Assembly: GCA_918797485.1 (NCBI GenBank)
Contig: CAKKNE010000004.1
Span: 868,001 to 932,000 of the forward strand
Reading direction: 5' to 3'
DNA from: Pelagomonas calceolata
Taxonomy: Eukaryota > Sar > Pelagophyceae > Pelagomonadales > Pelagomonadaceae
Length of the DNA stretch: 64,000 nt
This document shows positions 1-9,678 of this stretch, in pieces. A program made the position numbers and the translations under genes. The notes beneath the pieces are model-generated. The model had not been told where the DNA came from and ran no database searches. It was given only the letters and a program-made list of their open reading frames with translations. Position 1 is the stretch's first letter, and each line of letters starts with the position of its first letter.

Positions 1-1
1 A

Positions 2-808
2 GGGCCCCAGACCTTCGCGCTCTGGTCGTTAGCGGTAGCGGGAGACGAAGACGCAGGATACGCCACGGAGGACGATGAATTAGCGGCGCCGCGGTTGTTT
101 GCCCGCTCCGCGACCTGGTCGGCCGAGGACGCTGGTAATGAATGTCCGTGGCTCTGGGACGCGGGCGCGCAATTTTGTCAGGAGCGAGGCGTGTCCACGG
201 CGGACCTTGGGGTGCTCTGCGCCAAGGATGACGACGCCTGTTACGCGCCGGGCGACGCGTTCTTTGGGCGGGGCGGCTCACCGCCGACGCCGAAGTTACC
301 AGAAGCGTCGGAGCGGCGCATTGTGCTCAAGCCGGGGGCCGTCGGTTGTGAAGCTTGCGGGGCAAGAGCGCCCGAGCCGGCCGTGCTGGCGGCGGTGCTC
401 CACGGCTGCCTCGGGCAGTCGGCGTGTGCCAAATGTGGTGCATCTGGAGATGGAGTGAAACCGACGCTCGTCGTCCTCGACAGTGTGATCGGGCCCCAGG
501 TCGTGGCCTACCTCGCGCCGCGGGCGATACGCCTGGACGTGGACGCGCGCATCCGGCGCCACGGCGAGGCGTCGCTCGCGGCGGCGCGCGTGGTTGCGGA
601 CGCGCCGGACGTCTTTTATAGTGCCTTGTGGTGGTCCGCGCGGCTCCGCCTGCCGCCGCCGTTCCGGGGCCGCGGCGACCACGCGCTGCACCTGGCGCTC
701 CAGTCGTCGTCCGGCGACGTTGGGAAGGACGACCGGCTGGCGGGGGCGCGCGATGCGTTCGGGACGCTGCCGCGGTCGGGGCTGGAGGTGTGGCTGCCGG
801 CGTTTTAG
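2..808 (+). CDS. Unrecognised protein, 5' end outside window
   Basis: An open frame runs from the left edge of the window (base 2) to a TAG at 806-808, so the N-terminus is missing and no start can be assigned. The visible 268 residues have two cysteine pairs, a CxxC near the middle and a CxKC about 25 residues later. These could bind a zinc ion. A hydrophobic stretch (TLVVLDSVIGPQVVAYL) follows. I do not recognise the family. Codon usage is GC-rich in third positions like the other real genes here, which supports coding. The stop lies about 80 bp from the stop of the convergent MYND gene. Function unknown. Confidence 0.6.
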   Translation, partial: GPQTFALWSLAVAGDEDAGYATEDDELAAPRLFARSATWSAEDAGNECPWLWDAGAQFCQERGVSTADLGVLCAKDDDACYAPGDAFFGRGGSPPTPKLPEASERRIVLKPGAVGCEACGARAPEPAVLAAVLHGCLGQSACAKCGASGDGVKPTLVVLDSVIGPQVVAYLAPRAIRLDVDARIRRHGEASLAAARVVADAPDVFYSALWWSARLRLPPPFRGRGDHALHLALQSSSGDVGKDDRLAGARDAFGTLPRSGLEVWLPAF

Positions 809-885
809 TTGTTGTTGTGTAAGATTACTGTCTCTGATGGACGCCTAGCGCGGCGACGAGGCGGCGGCGTCTCGTGGGCGCCGAC

Positions 886-1704
886 TTAAGGATCCTGGTC
901 CCCGGCGTCGGCGCCCTCGCCCGAGAGCGCCGCCTGCATAAGCTCGGCGAAGGCCTCGGGGTCGCGCGCCTTCAGCTCCGACAGCTCCTCAATGGCAGCG
1001 TTGGCTTCCTGCGGGTCCATGCCCAGGTGGCCCGCGATGGCCGACGCGGCGGCGAACGGCGTCGCCGCGGCCGCGAGCTGCGGCTCGGGCGGTGCAAGTT
1101 CGCCTGGTACTGCTTGCCCGAGCAGTTCGCGCAGCGCGAAGCGGGCTCGCGCCTGTCGTAGACCGCCCTCAATATTACGGGTGGACGGGTGCGCTCCGCC
1201 GAACACGCGCCGCGCGGTCCGTGCCGTCTCCTCGAGTATCGTCAAGGCCTCGCGGAGATCGTCGAGCGTGGCGGCGGGGTCTGCGCAGAAGGCCATTGCG
1301 TAGTTTGTCCTCATCCCGAGCGTCATCTCATGACTCTCGCCGAGAACACGTCGCGCCACGGGCAGCGTTTTGCGATACAATGCCTTGGCTTCTTCGGAGC
1401 GCTGAAGTTGAATAAGGGACCCCATGTAGTTGATTGCTGCTCGGAGGGTGCTAAAATCTTCCTCGCCGTTCGTGTCGTCGGCGCACGCCTCGACCGCGAC
1501 CGCGACGGCCTCCTTGTATTTTTTGTCGGCGTGATATTGCTCCGCGTTGCCGCCGCGGTGTATTTTCTTACACATTTGCTTGTGGCCGCGGCGCCAGTGG
1601 TCATGTTGGCAAGTTTTGTTGCAGTATCTGGTATGGCATCTAACGCATCGCGGCGCGTCGTGGGCCAGTGGGGCGGCGCAGGCGGCGCAGGTTGTGAGGA
1701 TCAT
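886..1704 (-). CDS. MYND zinc finger / TPR protein
   Basis: The 272-residue protein opens with a MYND-type zinc finger (about residues 6-46). It begins CAACAAPL, continues CVRCHTRYC, and ends in an HWRRGHKQMC knuckle; spacing matches the family. From about residue 55 to 185 there are helical repeats with TPR / kinesin-light-chain character (YRKTLPVARRVLGESHEMTL, then a second copy with VFGGAHPST). The last 90 residues are alanine/glutamate-rich helix. MYND fingers bind proline-rich peptides, so a protein-protein adaptor role is likely. The partner is unknown. Start taken at the first ATG, six residues before the first cysteine. No intron is needed. Confidence 0.85.
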   Translation of the reverse strand: MILTTCAACAAPLAHDAPRCVRCHTRYCNKTCQHDHWRRGHKQMCKKIHRGGNAEQYHADKKYKEAVAVAVEACADDTNGEEDFSTLRAAINYMGSLIQLQRSEEAKALYRKTLPVARRVLGESHEMTLGMRTNYAMAFCADPAATLDDLREALTILEETARTARRVFGGAHPSTRNIEGGLRQARARFALRELLGQAVPGELAPPEPQLAAAATPFAAASAIAGHLGMDPQEANAAIEELSELKARDPEAFAELMQAALSGEGADAGDQDP

Positions 1705-1868
1705 TTTTGCGTCGGCGGGGCGTCGAGAGGGTCGCGGGCGTCGATGTGAATGCGGTGAGGCTGGCTAGTATCCTTAGAGGCTAGCTCAAGAAAAGTTAAT
1801 CAACAGCGCAGCCAGCCAGTCCTACGAGTCGACGTAGCCGAGGTAGGCGTACGAATGCCCGCGATATA

Positions 1869-1998
1869 ACACACGTGTGCCTGGCGCACGCACGCTGCAT
1901 TTGTCGCATCGCTGCGAGAACCACAGCTCCAAGCCAGCTCCAAGCCACACACGTGCCTGGCGCACCACTGCATTGTCGCACGAGAACCACAGCTCCAA
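1869..1998 (+). repeat. Imperfect direct duplication in the 5' leader of the acyltransferase gene
   Basis: Two copies of a 50-65 bp unit lie just before the ATG at 2004. The first is about 1869-1932, the second about 1946-1998. Shared blocks are CACACGTG, CCTGGCGCA and GAGAACCACAGCTCCA. The second copy is shorter by small deletions. An extra copy of AGCTCCAAGCC lies between them. Both copies contain a CACGTG core. Confidence 0.7.
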
Positions 1999-2003
1999 AA
2001 CCA

Positions 2004-3287
2004 ATGCCTGCCACGAGCAAAGCCGTGGCCGTCGCGGCCGGCGCGGCCGCAGCGCTCGCCTACTACTTACGACGCAGACGTCGTGCGGCCCGTATGAAAC
2101 TCCTCGCCACGCACACCAAGATCGCCCTGCTGGCGAGCGAGCGCGGCGCGGTCGTCGCGATGAGCCCGGCGACGTCCACGGTCACGTTCTTCAAAGGATC
2201 ACCGAGAAGGGTGGCCAACAAGCTCCGAAACAAGGTCGCGGCAATTGTGGAAGCGAACCCCTGGCTCGCGGCGCGGTTAGATGATGATGAGAATGGGGAA
2301 CTGGCACTATTCGTGCCGCCTGAACTGCCGGAGCTCTTCGCCGAGCGCCGTGACATTGCCGTGGAGCGCACGCCGTATGCATCATTGGTGGCGGCCCTCG
2401 CACCCGTCCTCTGCGGGACAAGTGTCGAATGTAGAGGGACGGCGAAGCCGCTCTTCCAGGTGTCTCTAGTAAGTTGCGCGAACGACACGTACGCGCTGGT
2501 CGTGTCGGCGAACCATTCTTTGGTAGACGGCCACGGCTACTACCGCATCTACAACATGTTGAGTGAAGGTTCAAAGGTGGAGAGCCTGGACCCGGCGCGC
2601 AAGTTTGATGTACCATCAAGAATGGTCGCGGCGATGCATGACGAACATTCATTACTACAGCGGGCCCCGCCGGGTTTTCTGTTGCGTTTCATCACGGCGC
2701 AGATCAAAAACGCCGTCGCGCCGTCCACGCACGCCCACGCCTTTTATATCAACGAAGCTTGGGTCGCCGCACGGAAAGCCACGGCGGACGGCGTCGCCTT
2801 CCTGTCGACGAACGACTGCGTCACGTCGGAGTTCTGCTCTTTGCTGAACTGCGACGTCGCGCTCATGGCCGTGAATTTCCGCGGCAAAATTGATGGATGC
2901 GGCGACGACGACGTGGGCAACTACGAGGATTTGATCGCGTTCACGCCGCGCGACTACGCGTCGCCATCTCTCATAAGGCGCTCCGTTTCTGGACCACAAT
3001 ACTTCCGCGCGACCGGCGCGCCGCTGCCCACGAACCGCGAGCACCTCGCGGCAAGCTACGGCGCGGTGACGAACTGGGCGACGTTCGCGGAGCCCCTCGA
3101 GCTGGACGGCGTGCAACAACTACACCTGCCTTTACTAGACTGGAACGCGTCGACGCCGCCCTCGGTCTTCGGGGCGATGGTCGTCTTCCGGCCGCGCGCG
3201 GGGCGTTTGGCCGCCTTTGTTGGGGGTGGTTCTACTTTCGTCGAGCGTGTGAAGGCGTCCGGCATGGTCGGGGAGGCCGTTTTGTAA
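2004..3287 (+). CDS. Membrane-anchored HxxxDG acyltransferase-like protein
   Basis: 427 residues from the ATG at 2004. An earlier in-frame ATG at 1875 would translate the duplicated leader and is less likely. Residues 4-22 form a hydrophobic segment (AVAVAAGAAAALAYYL) followed by a run of arginines, as in an N-terminal membrane anchor. The centre has ANHSLVDGHGYYRIYNML, whose HSLVDG matches the catalytic HxxxDG motif of the chloramphenicol acetyltransferase / condensation-domain / BAHD superfamily. This superfamily transfers acyl groups between CoA or carrier thioesters and alcohols or amines. The substrate cannot be read from the sequence. Convergent with the AP2 gene, with 91 bp between the stops. 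Confidence 0.7.
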   Translation: MPATSKAVAVAAGAAAALAYYLRRRRRAARMKLLATHTKIALLASERGAVVAMSPATSTVTFFKGSPRRVANKLRNKVAAIVEANPWLAARLDDDENGELALFVPPELPELFAERRDIAVERTPYASLVAALAPVLCGTSVECRGTAKPLFQVSLVSCANDTYALVVSANHSLVDGHGYYRIYNMLSEGSKVESLDPARKFDVPSRMVAAMHDEHSLLQRAPPGFLLRFITAQIKNAVAPSTHAHAFYINEAWVAARKATADGVAFLSTNDCVTSEFCSLLNCDVALMAVNFRGKIDGCGDDDVGNYEDLIAFTPRDYASPSLIRRSVSGPQYFRATGAPLPTNREHLAASYGAVTNWATFAEPLELDGVQQLHLPLLDWNASTPPSVFGAMVVFRPRAGRLAAFVGGGSTFVERVKASGMVGEAVL

Positions 3288-3378
3288 ATAGAATCTTGTC
3301 TGTATATTTCTGGCTGCCAGGCTGCCGGCGTTTTAGTTTTTGGTTGTGTAAGGACTGTGGTTACTCCTCCTCGGACTA

Positions 3379-6300
3379 CTACTCCTCTTCCTCCTCCTCC
3401 TCGGGCTCCGGCTGGAAGTCCTCGCCGTCGCCCTCGCGCGGCGGCGCCTCGTCGTCGTCGTCGTCTTCGTCGATGATCGGGCGGGACTGGCTCGCAGCCG
3501 CCCGCCGCGGCCGCCCGCCCGGCTTCGACGCTGGCTTGGCCGCGGGCTTGGCCTTGGGCTTGGCCTTGGGCTTGGCCGCGGGCTTCTTGCCCGCCGGATT
3601 CGCCGAGGGCTTCTTCGCCTTGCCCTTCGAGGCGGGCTTCGCCTTGGGCTTCGCCTTGGGCTTCGACGCGGGCTTGGCCGCGGGCTTGGCCTTGGCGTTG
3701 AGGACGGGCTCTTCCTCGGGCTCCTCCTCGGGCTCCTCCGCATCCTCGCCGCGCTCCCGCGCGATGACGCGCTCGGCGCGCTCGCGGTGCCGCTTCACGT
3801 ACTTGTCCTCGAGCTCGCCGCCGGGCGGGTCGAGGGCGGGCAGCTCACCGCGCTCGTACAAGTCGAGGAGCGAGAGGACCGCTTCGTTCATCTCTATCGT
3901 GAGGTTCGCGTCGACGAGCTCCGCAACGCCTTCGGCGACCGTGCCGCGCCACTCGGCCAAGACCTTGCGGAAGCCGTCCGTCGAGAGCTCCAACGCGTGG
4001 TCGCGCGACATCGAGGTTGCCGCACGGAGCGCTGTACCCTCATTTACTCCTAACTCGTAGTACGACTTGTGCGTCTTGCGGTCGTGCATTCCGACCTCCA
4101 GCCAGCCGCGGATCGACGCCTCGAGCGTAACCCGGCGCGGGGGCGACTCGTCCGTCTCGTGCTCCGCGTCGAGGTCCAGACCCTCGATGCCCCCGGCGAG
4201 GGCGCGCTCGGCCGTGAGGTCGAGCAGCCTCTGCGTCACGTACTGGTTGAAGGCCGTGTTAATATCGCACTTGAACTGATGCCGCGTCCAATTAGCAAAG
4301 AGCACGTGCCGCTCCGCCGGCGGCAGCTCGAACTGCGAGCACACGACCTCGGCGTAGCAGCCGTTGTTGAACGTCGCCTTGCTGGCAGCGTCAAAAAAAC
4401 GCAAGTTGACGATGGGCTGGTTCGCCTCGAGGGTACTCCTGCGGATGCTCGTTTCCGTCACGTCTCCTTCGAACCTAACGTTAACAAAAGAGCTTCGGTA
4501 TACTGGCATCGAGATGACGTCGCACTGCCGGCCCGACGGGCGATGCAGAGCCGGCGCCCCCTCGCAGACGCCGAACGCCACGTTCTCCATCTGACCTTCG
4601 ACGTTGAGCTGGTACGGCCGCAACGCTTGCCGCACCACGAGGTCCGTAATCTGTCGCATGCAGTCCGGCGACGTCGGGTCGATAGCGAGGCAGTCCTTCC
4701 GGACAAGCGTCTTCCACGACCGCCAGCGGCCCTTGTCGTCAACTATCGAGAGCCTCCGAACCGAGCTAGTGAACTCCACGTGACCACCACCGCCGAACGC
4801 GTCGTACCAATCCCTAGCTAATGCGTGACGCAACTCCGCCGTCTCCCAAAACTCAGCGGCTCGTGTGTACGTCGCGTCCACGTCTTCACGAAGCAGCGCC
4901 TCGTCCTGAAGCCGCGCCACGCACTCGCCGATCGCCAACACGCGCGCGTTGACCGCAACCAACGAGTCCCCGCCCGCCGCCATGACGTCCACATCTAACG
5001 CCGCGTCGAGCAAGCAACCCGTAATGCACACCTCCGCCCGCCCGACCACGCCGCCCGCGTGTCTGATAAGAGCCGCCGCCCGCTGCGTAGCGTCCCTCAA
5101 CGCCACCGCGCGGCGACAAAAGTAAACCGCGCTGCCGACCGCCGCAGCGCCACCGACGACAGCGGGGCCGGAACCGCCGGCTAAAACAACGCGCTGCGTC
5201 GCGCGGAGAGCGGCGCGGCGACGGGCGGCGTCCAGAAGCCTCGTCGCGCCGACACCTATGCGCACGTCGTCGTGGGCCCCGGCGCCGCGCGCCTGTCCCA
5301 GCACGCCCGCGACACCGCGACCGAGAGCAGCGGCGCCGTACGCGACGCCGCCGAGCGCGCCTTGCGCCACACTCGCGACGCCGAGGCCGCGCCGCGCCGC
5401 GAACTGCGCGGCACGCACCGCGTGGCCCCGGGCCGCGGCCACGACCCGCCGAGCCGCCGGCCGCGCCGCGACGAGCGCGGCGCCGAAGGCCGGGTGCTGC
5501 CGCGCCGCCCGCCCCAGAGCGACGGCCGCGGCGCCCAGCACGAGGCCGCCGACGCCGACGAGCGCGAGCTGCTGCGCCGCGGCGGCGACCTGCGCCTGCG
5601 CCGCGGCCTGCGCCGCGGCCGCCGCGTTCGCCGCCGCCACGGCCGCCGCGGCCGCCTGCTGCGCGTTCGCCGCGGCCTGCGCCGCGGCGGCCGCCGCTTG
5701 CGCCTGGCCCGCCGCCGCGGCCTGCAGCGCCGCGTTTGCCGCGTTCGCCGCCGCCGCCGCCGCCGCGGCTGCAGGTTGTGCCGCGGCGCCCGGAGCAAGC
5801 GCCTGCGCCTGCGCCGCGGCGATCGCCGCCTGGGCCGCCGCCGCAGCCGCCGCCGCCGCGGCGTTCGCCGCCGCTGCTCCCAGCGCCGCGTTCGCCGCGT
5901 TCGCGGCGGCCGCGTTCGCCGCCGCGTACATCGCCGCGAGCGCCGCCGCCGCCTGAGCTGCCGCCGCCGCCGCCGCGGCGCCGCCGCCCGCGACGCCGAT
6001 GACCTGGCCGTTCTCTGTGTTGTAGAGGACGACGTGCTCCTGGGGCCCGGCGGCGGCCTCGGCGCCGTACAACGCCTTCTCAAACGCGCGGTGGTCGTCG
6101 TCGAAGACGTTCAGCTTCACGTTCGCCCGCGCCCTGAGGGGGCCGAACGACTCCTGGGCCTCGGCGAAGGCTCGGACTCGGACGGCGGCAACCTTGTTGG
6201 TGGTGACCTTCCGCGATGTCGCGTCCATGCGCCGCCGCGCCGCGACCAGGCCGCTCGACGGCACGACCAAGACGGCCTTATCGCGCGAGTAGGCGACGAG

Positions 6301-6795
6301 CTGCAGCGCGGCGCGGTCCCGCAGGACCTCCTCGGCCGCGGCGGCGTCCGCGACGCGGCCCTCGAGCTTCGCCTTCCAGTACTTCTTCAGCGGGATAATG
6401 AACTGGCCCCACCAGCCCTGCTCGCACGCGCAGCCGGTGAAGCGCAGGACGAGGCGGCCGAACTCGGGCACCTCGAGCATGCGAATGCAGGCCCGCTGTT
6501 CCGCCGGCGAGAGCCGGTCCCAGTGCTTCTCGAACGGCCGGCGCGCGGCGAAGGCAGCCGCGGCGGCCTCGTCCTCGCCCTCAATGCCGTCGTTCCGCGC
6601 CTCTTCGGGGAAGTTCACCCGGCTCTTCCCGTGGCGCACCCGCGCGTCGTCGACGGCGCGAGCGGCTGCCTCCTTGTCGTGGAACGTTTCGTTTAACACA
6701 CGTTTTTTGTTTACCACGAGCTGGGCGATCCACACCTGATCCCTTGAGGCCCACGACACGCCCGTGTAGCCGCTCTTGTTAGTAGCCATCCGCAT
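3379..6795 (-). CDS. AP2-domain protein with alanine-rich core and H1-like tail
   Basis: 1138 residues in one exon. Residues about 5-63 form an AP2/ERF DNA-binding domain: SGYTGVSWASRDQVWIAQL, then ETFHDKEAAARAVDDA and a closing VNFP, matching the GVxW ... EAAxAxD ... NFP layout. Residues about 275-400 are almost only Ala, Gln and Asn. Two hydrophobic glycine/alanine stretches follow. From about 560 to 950 comes an ordinary globular region I do not recognise. The tail has many AKP/SKP units, resembling linker histone H1, then acidic Glu/Asp runs. A chromatin or transcription role is likely from the AP2 and basic tail; the middle is unexplained. A second in-frame ATG two codons later is an equally good start. 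Confidence 0.8.
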   Translation of the reverse strand: MRMATNKSGYTGVSWASRDQVWIAQLVVNKKRVLNETFHDKEAAARAVDDARVRHGKSRVNFPEEARNDGIEGEDEAAAAAFAARRPFEKHWDRLSPAEQRACIRMLEVPEFGRLVLRFTGCACEQGWWGQFIIPLKKYWKAKLEGRVADAAAAEEVLRDRAALQLVAYSRDKAVLVVPSSGLVAARRRMDATSRKVTTNKVAAVRVRAFAEAQESFGPLRARANVKLNVFDDDHRAFEKALYGAEAAAGPQEHVVLYNTENGQVIGVAGGGAAAAAAAAQAAAALAAMYAAANAAAANAANAALGAAAANAAAAAAAAAAQAAIAAAQAQALAPGAAAQPAAAAAAAAANAANAALQAAAAGQAQAAAAAAQAAANAQQAAAAAVAAANAAAAAQAAAQAQVAAAAQQLALVGVGGLVLGAAAVALGRAARQHPAFGAALVAARPAARRVVAAARGHAVRAAQFAARRGLGVASVAQGALGGVAYGAAALGRGVAGVLGQARGAGAHDDVRIGVGATRLLDAARRRAALRATQRVVLAGGSGPAVVGGAAAVGSAVYFCRRAVALRDATQRAAALIRHAGGVVGRAEVCITGCLLDAALDVDVMAAGGDSLVAVNARVLAIGECVARLQDEALLREDVDATYTRAAEFWETAELRHALARDWYDAFGGGGHVEFTSSVRRLSIVDDKGRWRSWKTLVRKDCLAIDPTSPDCMRQITDLVVRQALRPYQLNVEGQMENVAFGVCEGAPALHRPSGRQCDVISMPVYRSSFVNVRFEGDVTETSIRRSTLEANQPIVNLRFFDAASKATFNNGCYAEVVCSQFELPPAERHVLFANWTRHQFKCDINTAFNQYVTQRLLDLTAERALAGGIEGLDLDAEHETDESPPRRVTLEASIRGWLEVGMHDRKTHKSYYELGVNEGTALRAATSMSRDHALELSTDGFRKVLAEWRGTVAEGVAELVDANLTIEMNEAVLSLLDLYERGELPALDPPGGELEDKYVKRHRERAERVIARERGEDAEEPEEEPEEEPVLNAKAKPAAKPASKPKAKPKAKPASKGKAKKPSANPAGKKPAAKPKAKPKAKPAAKPASKPGGRPRRAAASQSRPIIDEDDDDDEAPPREGDGEDFQPEPEEEEEEE

Positions 6796-8176
6796 CGTCG
6801 CCGACGCCGGAGCTGTACGCTACGGTCCTTACGTTTCTTGCGTCAACGCTTCACGACGCTCGCCTACGGTTGCACACGGCCTCGTCCTCGACTCGTGTAG
6901 GCACGCCGCGTCGCTTCACGCTCTTGAGGGCTCTCTAAGCCTCTATGAGAAACTTTCAGCAGGGGCCAAATCAAGCAGTGATTGCAATTCCGGCGGTCCG
7001 TAATGCGAGAGTGGGTCCAACGCTTGCTTCCCGAGGGCTGAGTCTACGCAATACAATGAGCAACGCGTCAGCGATGCGCAATTGCTTTGTGAAACCCGTT
7101 TTTATATATATAGGGTGGCAAACCCTCACCTCATTTAGGTAATTAAACCGTCCTTTGGGTGATTAAATACTGCCTTTTATCCGTATGCACTTCAATAAAT
7201 CGTCGCAATTTGTTGTTCCCGCGCAGTCGACTGCAGCGCGTCGCGACCGCGAACTCGTACCAATACAAGTGATTGGACCTCCAGCACGTGTACGAGTCGT
7301 GGGCCCAGCGTGCGTTGCAGGACTGCTTCGCCTTGGCAAGGACCTGTACGAACATTAGTCTCCGAGCGGCTTCGAGGCGCGTCGAGCGGTTGATAGAGCG
7401 AGAAGGAGATGGATCGCGTAAGTTCGCCGAGTATTCGAGTACTGAGGCGACTAGTCTACATCTCCTGGGAATGGTCTTTTGGAATGTGAAGTCAGGAAAG
7501 CATGTAATCGGACGCTGCCGCGTAGGCCGCGGTTGTGCACGCCTGCGCGCGCTGCCCGGTCGATTCGCCGCGCGAAGCATCGCCTGCCTTCGCGTGTGTC
7601 CGCGCATTCTTGGACCCGCCTGCAGTTTGCATGCTTTGCACACAAGCCGCGAGCCGCTGCAGCGCCGGCTTCGCGGTGTGAAGTGAAAGGGTCCGCCCGC
7701 GCTGCCCAAATGCGGCGGCGGCGCGGGCGCGTGAAAACGGCGCGCTCGTCGTCAAGACGACGCGCCGCGCGTGCGCTGTGCGCCGTAAGCACGCTGCTGC
7801 TCAGACAGCAGCTCCTCGACGAATTTTGCGCGCGGGCGATGCTGCCGCGGCCGCGCGCCGCGTGCTGCGGCACGTAATCGAAGCGATGAGTGCGTCCCTC
7901 CATTTGGGCAGCGTCGTCGCGTCGCGGCCGTTGCGCGCAACGCCTGGAGCCGTTTCCCCAAACGGATAGGTAATCTATGGGTATACCGGATGAAAATTGA
8001 AATGCGTCCGCGGACGCGGCTTCGGCGTCCTGGGACTCTTAAGGATGGAAAAATTGCCAATGCACCACCGCGCGTCGCTCCGCTCCCCACTATCACTCAA
8101 CTTAACAGTACGTTACTACAGTAAGTCACACCAACGGAAGAGAGCGAGTCGCACGTACGCCGCCGGCCGAGGAGGC
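6796..8176. other. 1.4-kb spacer without a convincing gene
   Basis: It contains open frames on both strands (7143-7709 minus, 7479-7877 plus), but these are arginine/serine/alanine-rich, lack domains, and read as GC-driven noise. An AT-rich stretch at about 7085-7180 holds a TATATATA run and two related half-copies (TAGGTAATTAAACC and TGGGTGATTAAAT). This may mark the AP2 promoter or an old insertion edge. No tRNA or rRNA is seen. Confidence 0.5.
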
Positions 8177-9628
8177 TCAGCCCAGGAGGCTGTTGGCGAA
8201 GTACGCGCCGACGCCTACAGCAGCCGCTCCGACGAGCAATTTCGACAACGCCAGCGCCGGCGGGCTGGTCGGTATGAACGACTCGAGGCGCCGGCGTTTC
8301 GCGGGCCGCTGCACAACGGCATCCGGAGCAGGCGCCGCGGGCGCGGGCGGCGCTGCGGGCGGCGCCGCTGGCGGGAGAGCGGGAAAGCGCGGCGGCGCGA
8401 GCGGCGGCGGCGGCGCTGCGGGCGCGGGTGCCGGTGCAGGCGCCGGCGGAGGTGGAGACGGGAGAGCGGCTGGCGGAGGCGGCGACGGTGGAGGCGTCGA
8501 CCGCGGCGGCGGCGGCGGCGCTGGTGGCGAAGGCGGCGGCACGACCGGCGGCGGCGGCGGCGGCACGTAGCCGAACGGATAATGTGGGGGGCTCGGGTTG
8601 AGCCGCCCTTCAGCGACGCCCGGCGCGTCGTCCGGCGCCAACGGCGCACCGAGAAACGGCGGCGCGGCGCCATACCGTTCGACGACCGCCTCCGGCAGCG
8701 GCCTCAGCGGCCTCGTCGTGCGCGTCCCGCGATCGTACACCGTCTGGTATCGGAACGTGAGGTAGGCCTGATGGAGCTTCTCCTCGTAGTCGGCGGGCAC
8801 GGCACCCAATCCAGGATCATCTTCAATCGCTTGGAGGATGGCCGCCACGTCGCCGTCGTGCTCGTCGACGAGCCGCAGCGCCGTCATGAGGCCGACGCCG
8901 TCCACGCTTTCCACGTAGTCGCAACCGGCGATGCAGCACGCGAGCTGCCACTTGTCGTAACTCCAACTGCTTAGATCCACCGGTGGCGACGCGCCTAGGG
9001 TCGCGTCGAGCAAGTCTCCCACTCTCTGCTCGTCCACCTCGCCCTCGGCCGTCAAATCAAACAGCACGACCGCGGGGGGCAGGAGGTACGCCAGGAAGTC
9101 GCCGTCCCGCGTGACGACCGCGTCGACCTCGCCGCTCCGCGCGAGAGCCGCCAGCTGCGCGTCGGCCTCGTAGGGCGCGACGAGGCAGTCGACGCTGGCG
9201 CCCCAGCGCGACTGCACCTCCTCGCGGAGCTGGAGCGCGAGCTCGTGCGTCACCGGAAGCGCTTCGGTGAGCTTCTTATTCATCGCGGCCAGGTCTCCCG
9301 CGGCACGCAGGTCATCCGCGGCTTGCCGCGCTTCCTCGCGCTGCGCGCGCCGCCTCGCGTCGGTCTCGGCCTTCGCCGGGACGGCCGCGCCATCGAACAC
9401 GAGGACCGGAGTCGCCCGGTGCTCGAGCAGCAATTTGACGCGGCTGCAGCAGGCCTCGATAATGTCGGCATCCGTCGGCACGCGCCCGGTTCCTTTCAGC
9501 ACTTTATACTTAGCCCAGTGCAGCCAACCGGAGACATCGACGCCGAGCCTCTTGTTGGCGTAGCTGTCGCAGATGCGCACGGGAGTTCTCAAGTGGCGGG
9601 TCGCGTCGTGCAAGCCTTCGATGCCCAT
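8177..9628 (-). CDS. EXO1/FEN-type (XPG/Rad2) 5' nuclease with hydrophobic tail
   Basis: 483 residues. The N-terminus MGIEGLHDA and the acidic active-site blocks GVDVSGWLH, VLVFDGAAVPAK, APYEADAQLAAL, VVTRDGDFLAYL and IAGCDYVESVDGVG are all present in the order used by the Rad2/XPG family. The start and spacing are closest to exonuclease 1, which degrades 5' ends and flaps in mismatch and double-strand-break repair. All visible metal-binding acids are kept, so it should be active. The nuclease ends near residue 335. Then follow about 95 proline-rich residues and, at the very end, a hydrophobic segment (LLVGAAAVGVGAYFANSLLG). This resembles a tail anchor and is not usual for EXO1. Assignment to EXO1 over FEN1 is moderate. 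Confidence 0.85.
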   Translation of the reverse strand: MGIEGLHDATRHLRTPVRICDSYANKRLGVDVSGWLHWAKYKVLKGTGRVPTDADIIEACCSRVKLLLEHRATPVLVFDGAAVPAKAETDARRRAQREEARQAADDLRAAGDLAAMNKKLTEALPVTHELALQLREEVQSRWGASVDCLVAPYEADAQLAALARSGEVDAVVTRDGDFLAYLLPPAVVLFDLTAEGEVDEQRVGDLLDATLGASPPVDLSSWSYDKWQLACCIAGCDYVESVDGVGLMTALRLVDEHDGDVAAILQAIEDDPGLGAVPADYEEKLHQAYLTFRYQTVYDRGTRTTRPLRPLPEAVVERYGAAPPFLGAPLAPDDAPGVAEGRLNPSPPHYPFGYVPPPPPPVVPPPSPPAPPPPPRSTPPPSPPPPAALPSPPPPAPAPAPAPAAPPPPLAPPRFPALPPAAPPAAPPAPAAPAPDAVVQRPAKRRRLESFIPTSPPALALSKLLVGAAAVGVGAYFANSLLG

Positions 9629-9654
9629 CGCAGTCGCTTTTGTGCTGGAGTGCA

Positions 9655-9678
9655 GCTAGCGGCCTGTAAGGCACTAGC
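9655..9678 (+). promoter_or_regulatory. Recurrent GCTAGC...CACTAGC element, copy 1
   Basis: GCTAGCGG-CCTGTAAGGCACTAGC lies 256 bp before the ATG at 9911. It is also just upstream of the nuclease gene on the other strand. It belongs to the family seen upstream of six other starts in this window. Confidence 0.55.

Noticed and set aside
5256-6083. Long arginine-rich minus-strand and alanine-rich plus-strand frames
   Set aside because: They are shifted or antisense readings of the GCC/GCG-rich alanine region of the AP2 gene; poly-Ala codons give poly-Arg or poly-Ala in other frames.
7143-7709. 188-codon minus-strand frame in the 6.8-8.2 kb spacer
   Set aside because: Composition is even, no domain or signal is visible, and it overlaps equally open frames on the other strand. 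Kept only as spacer.
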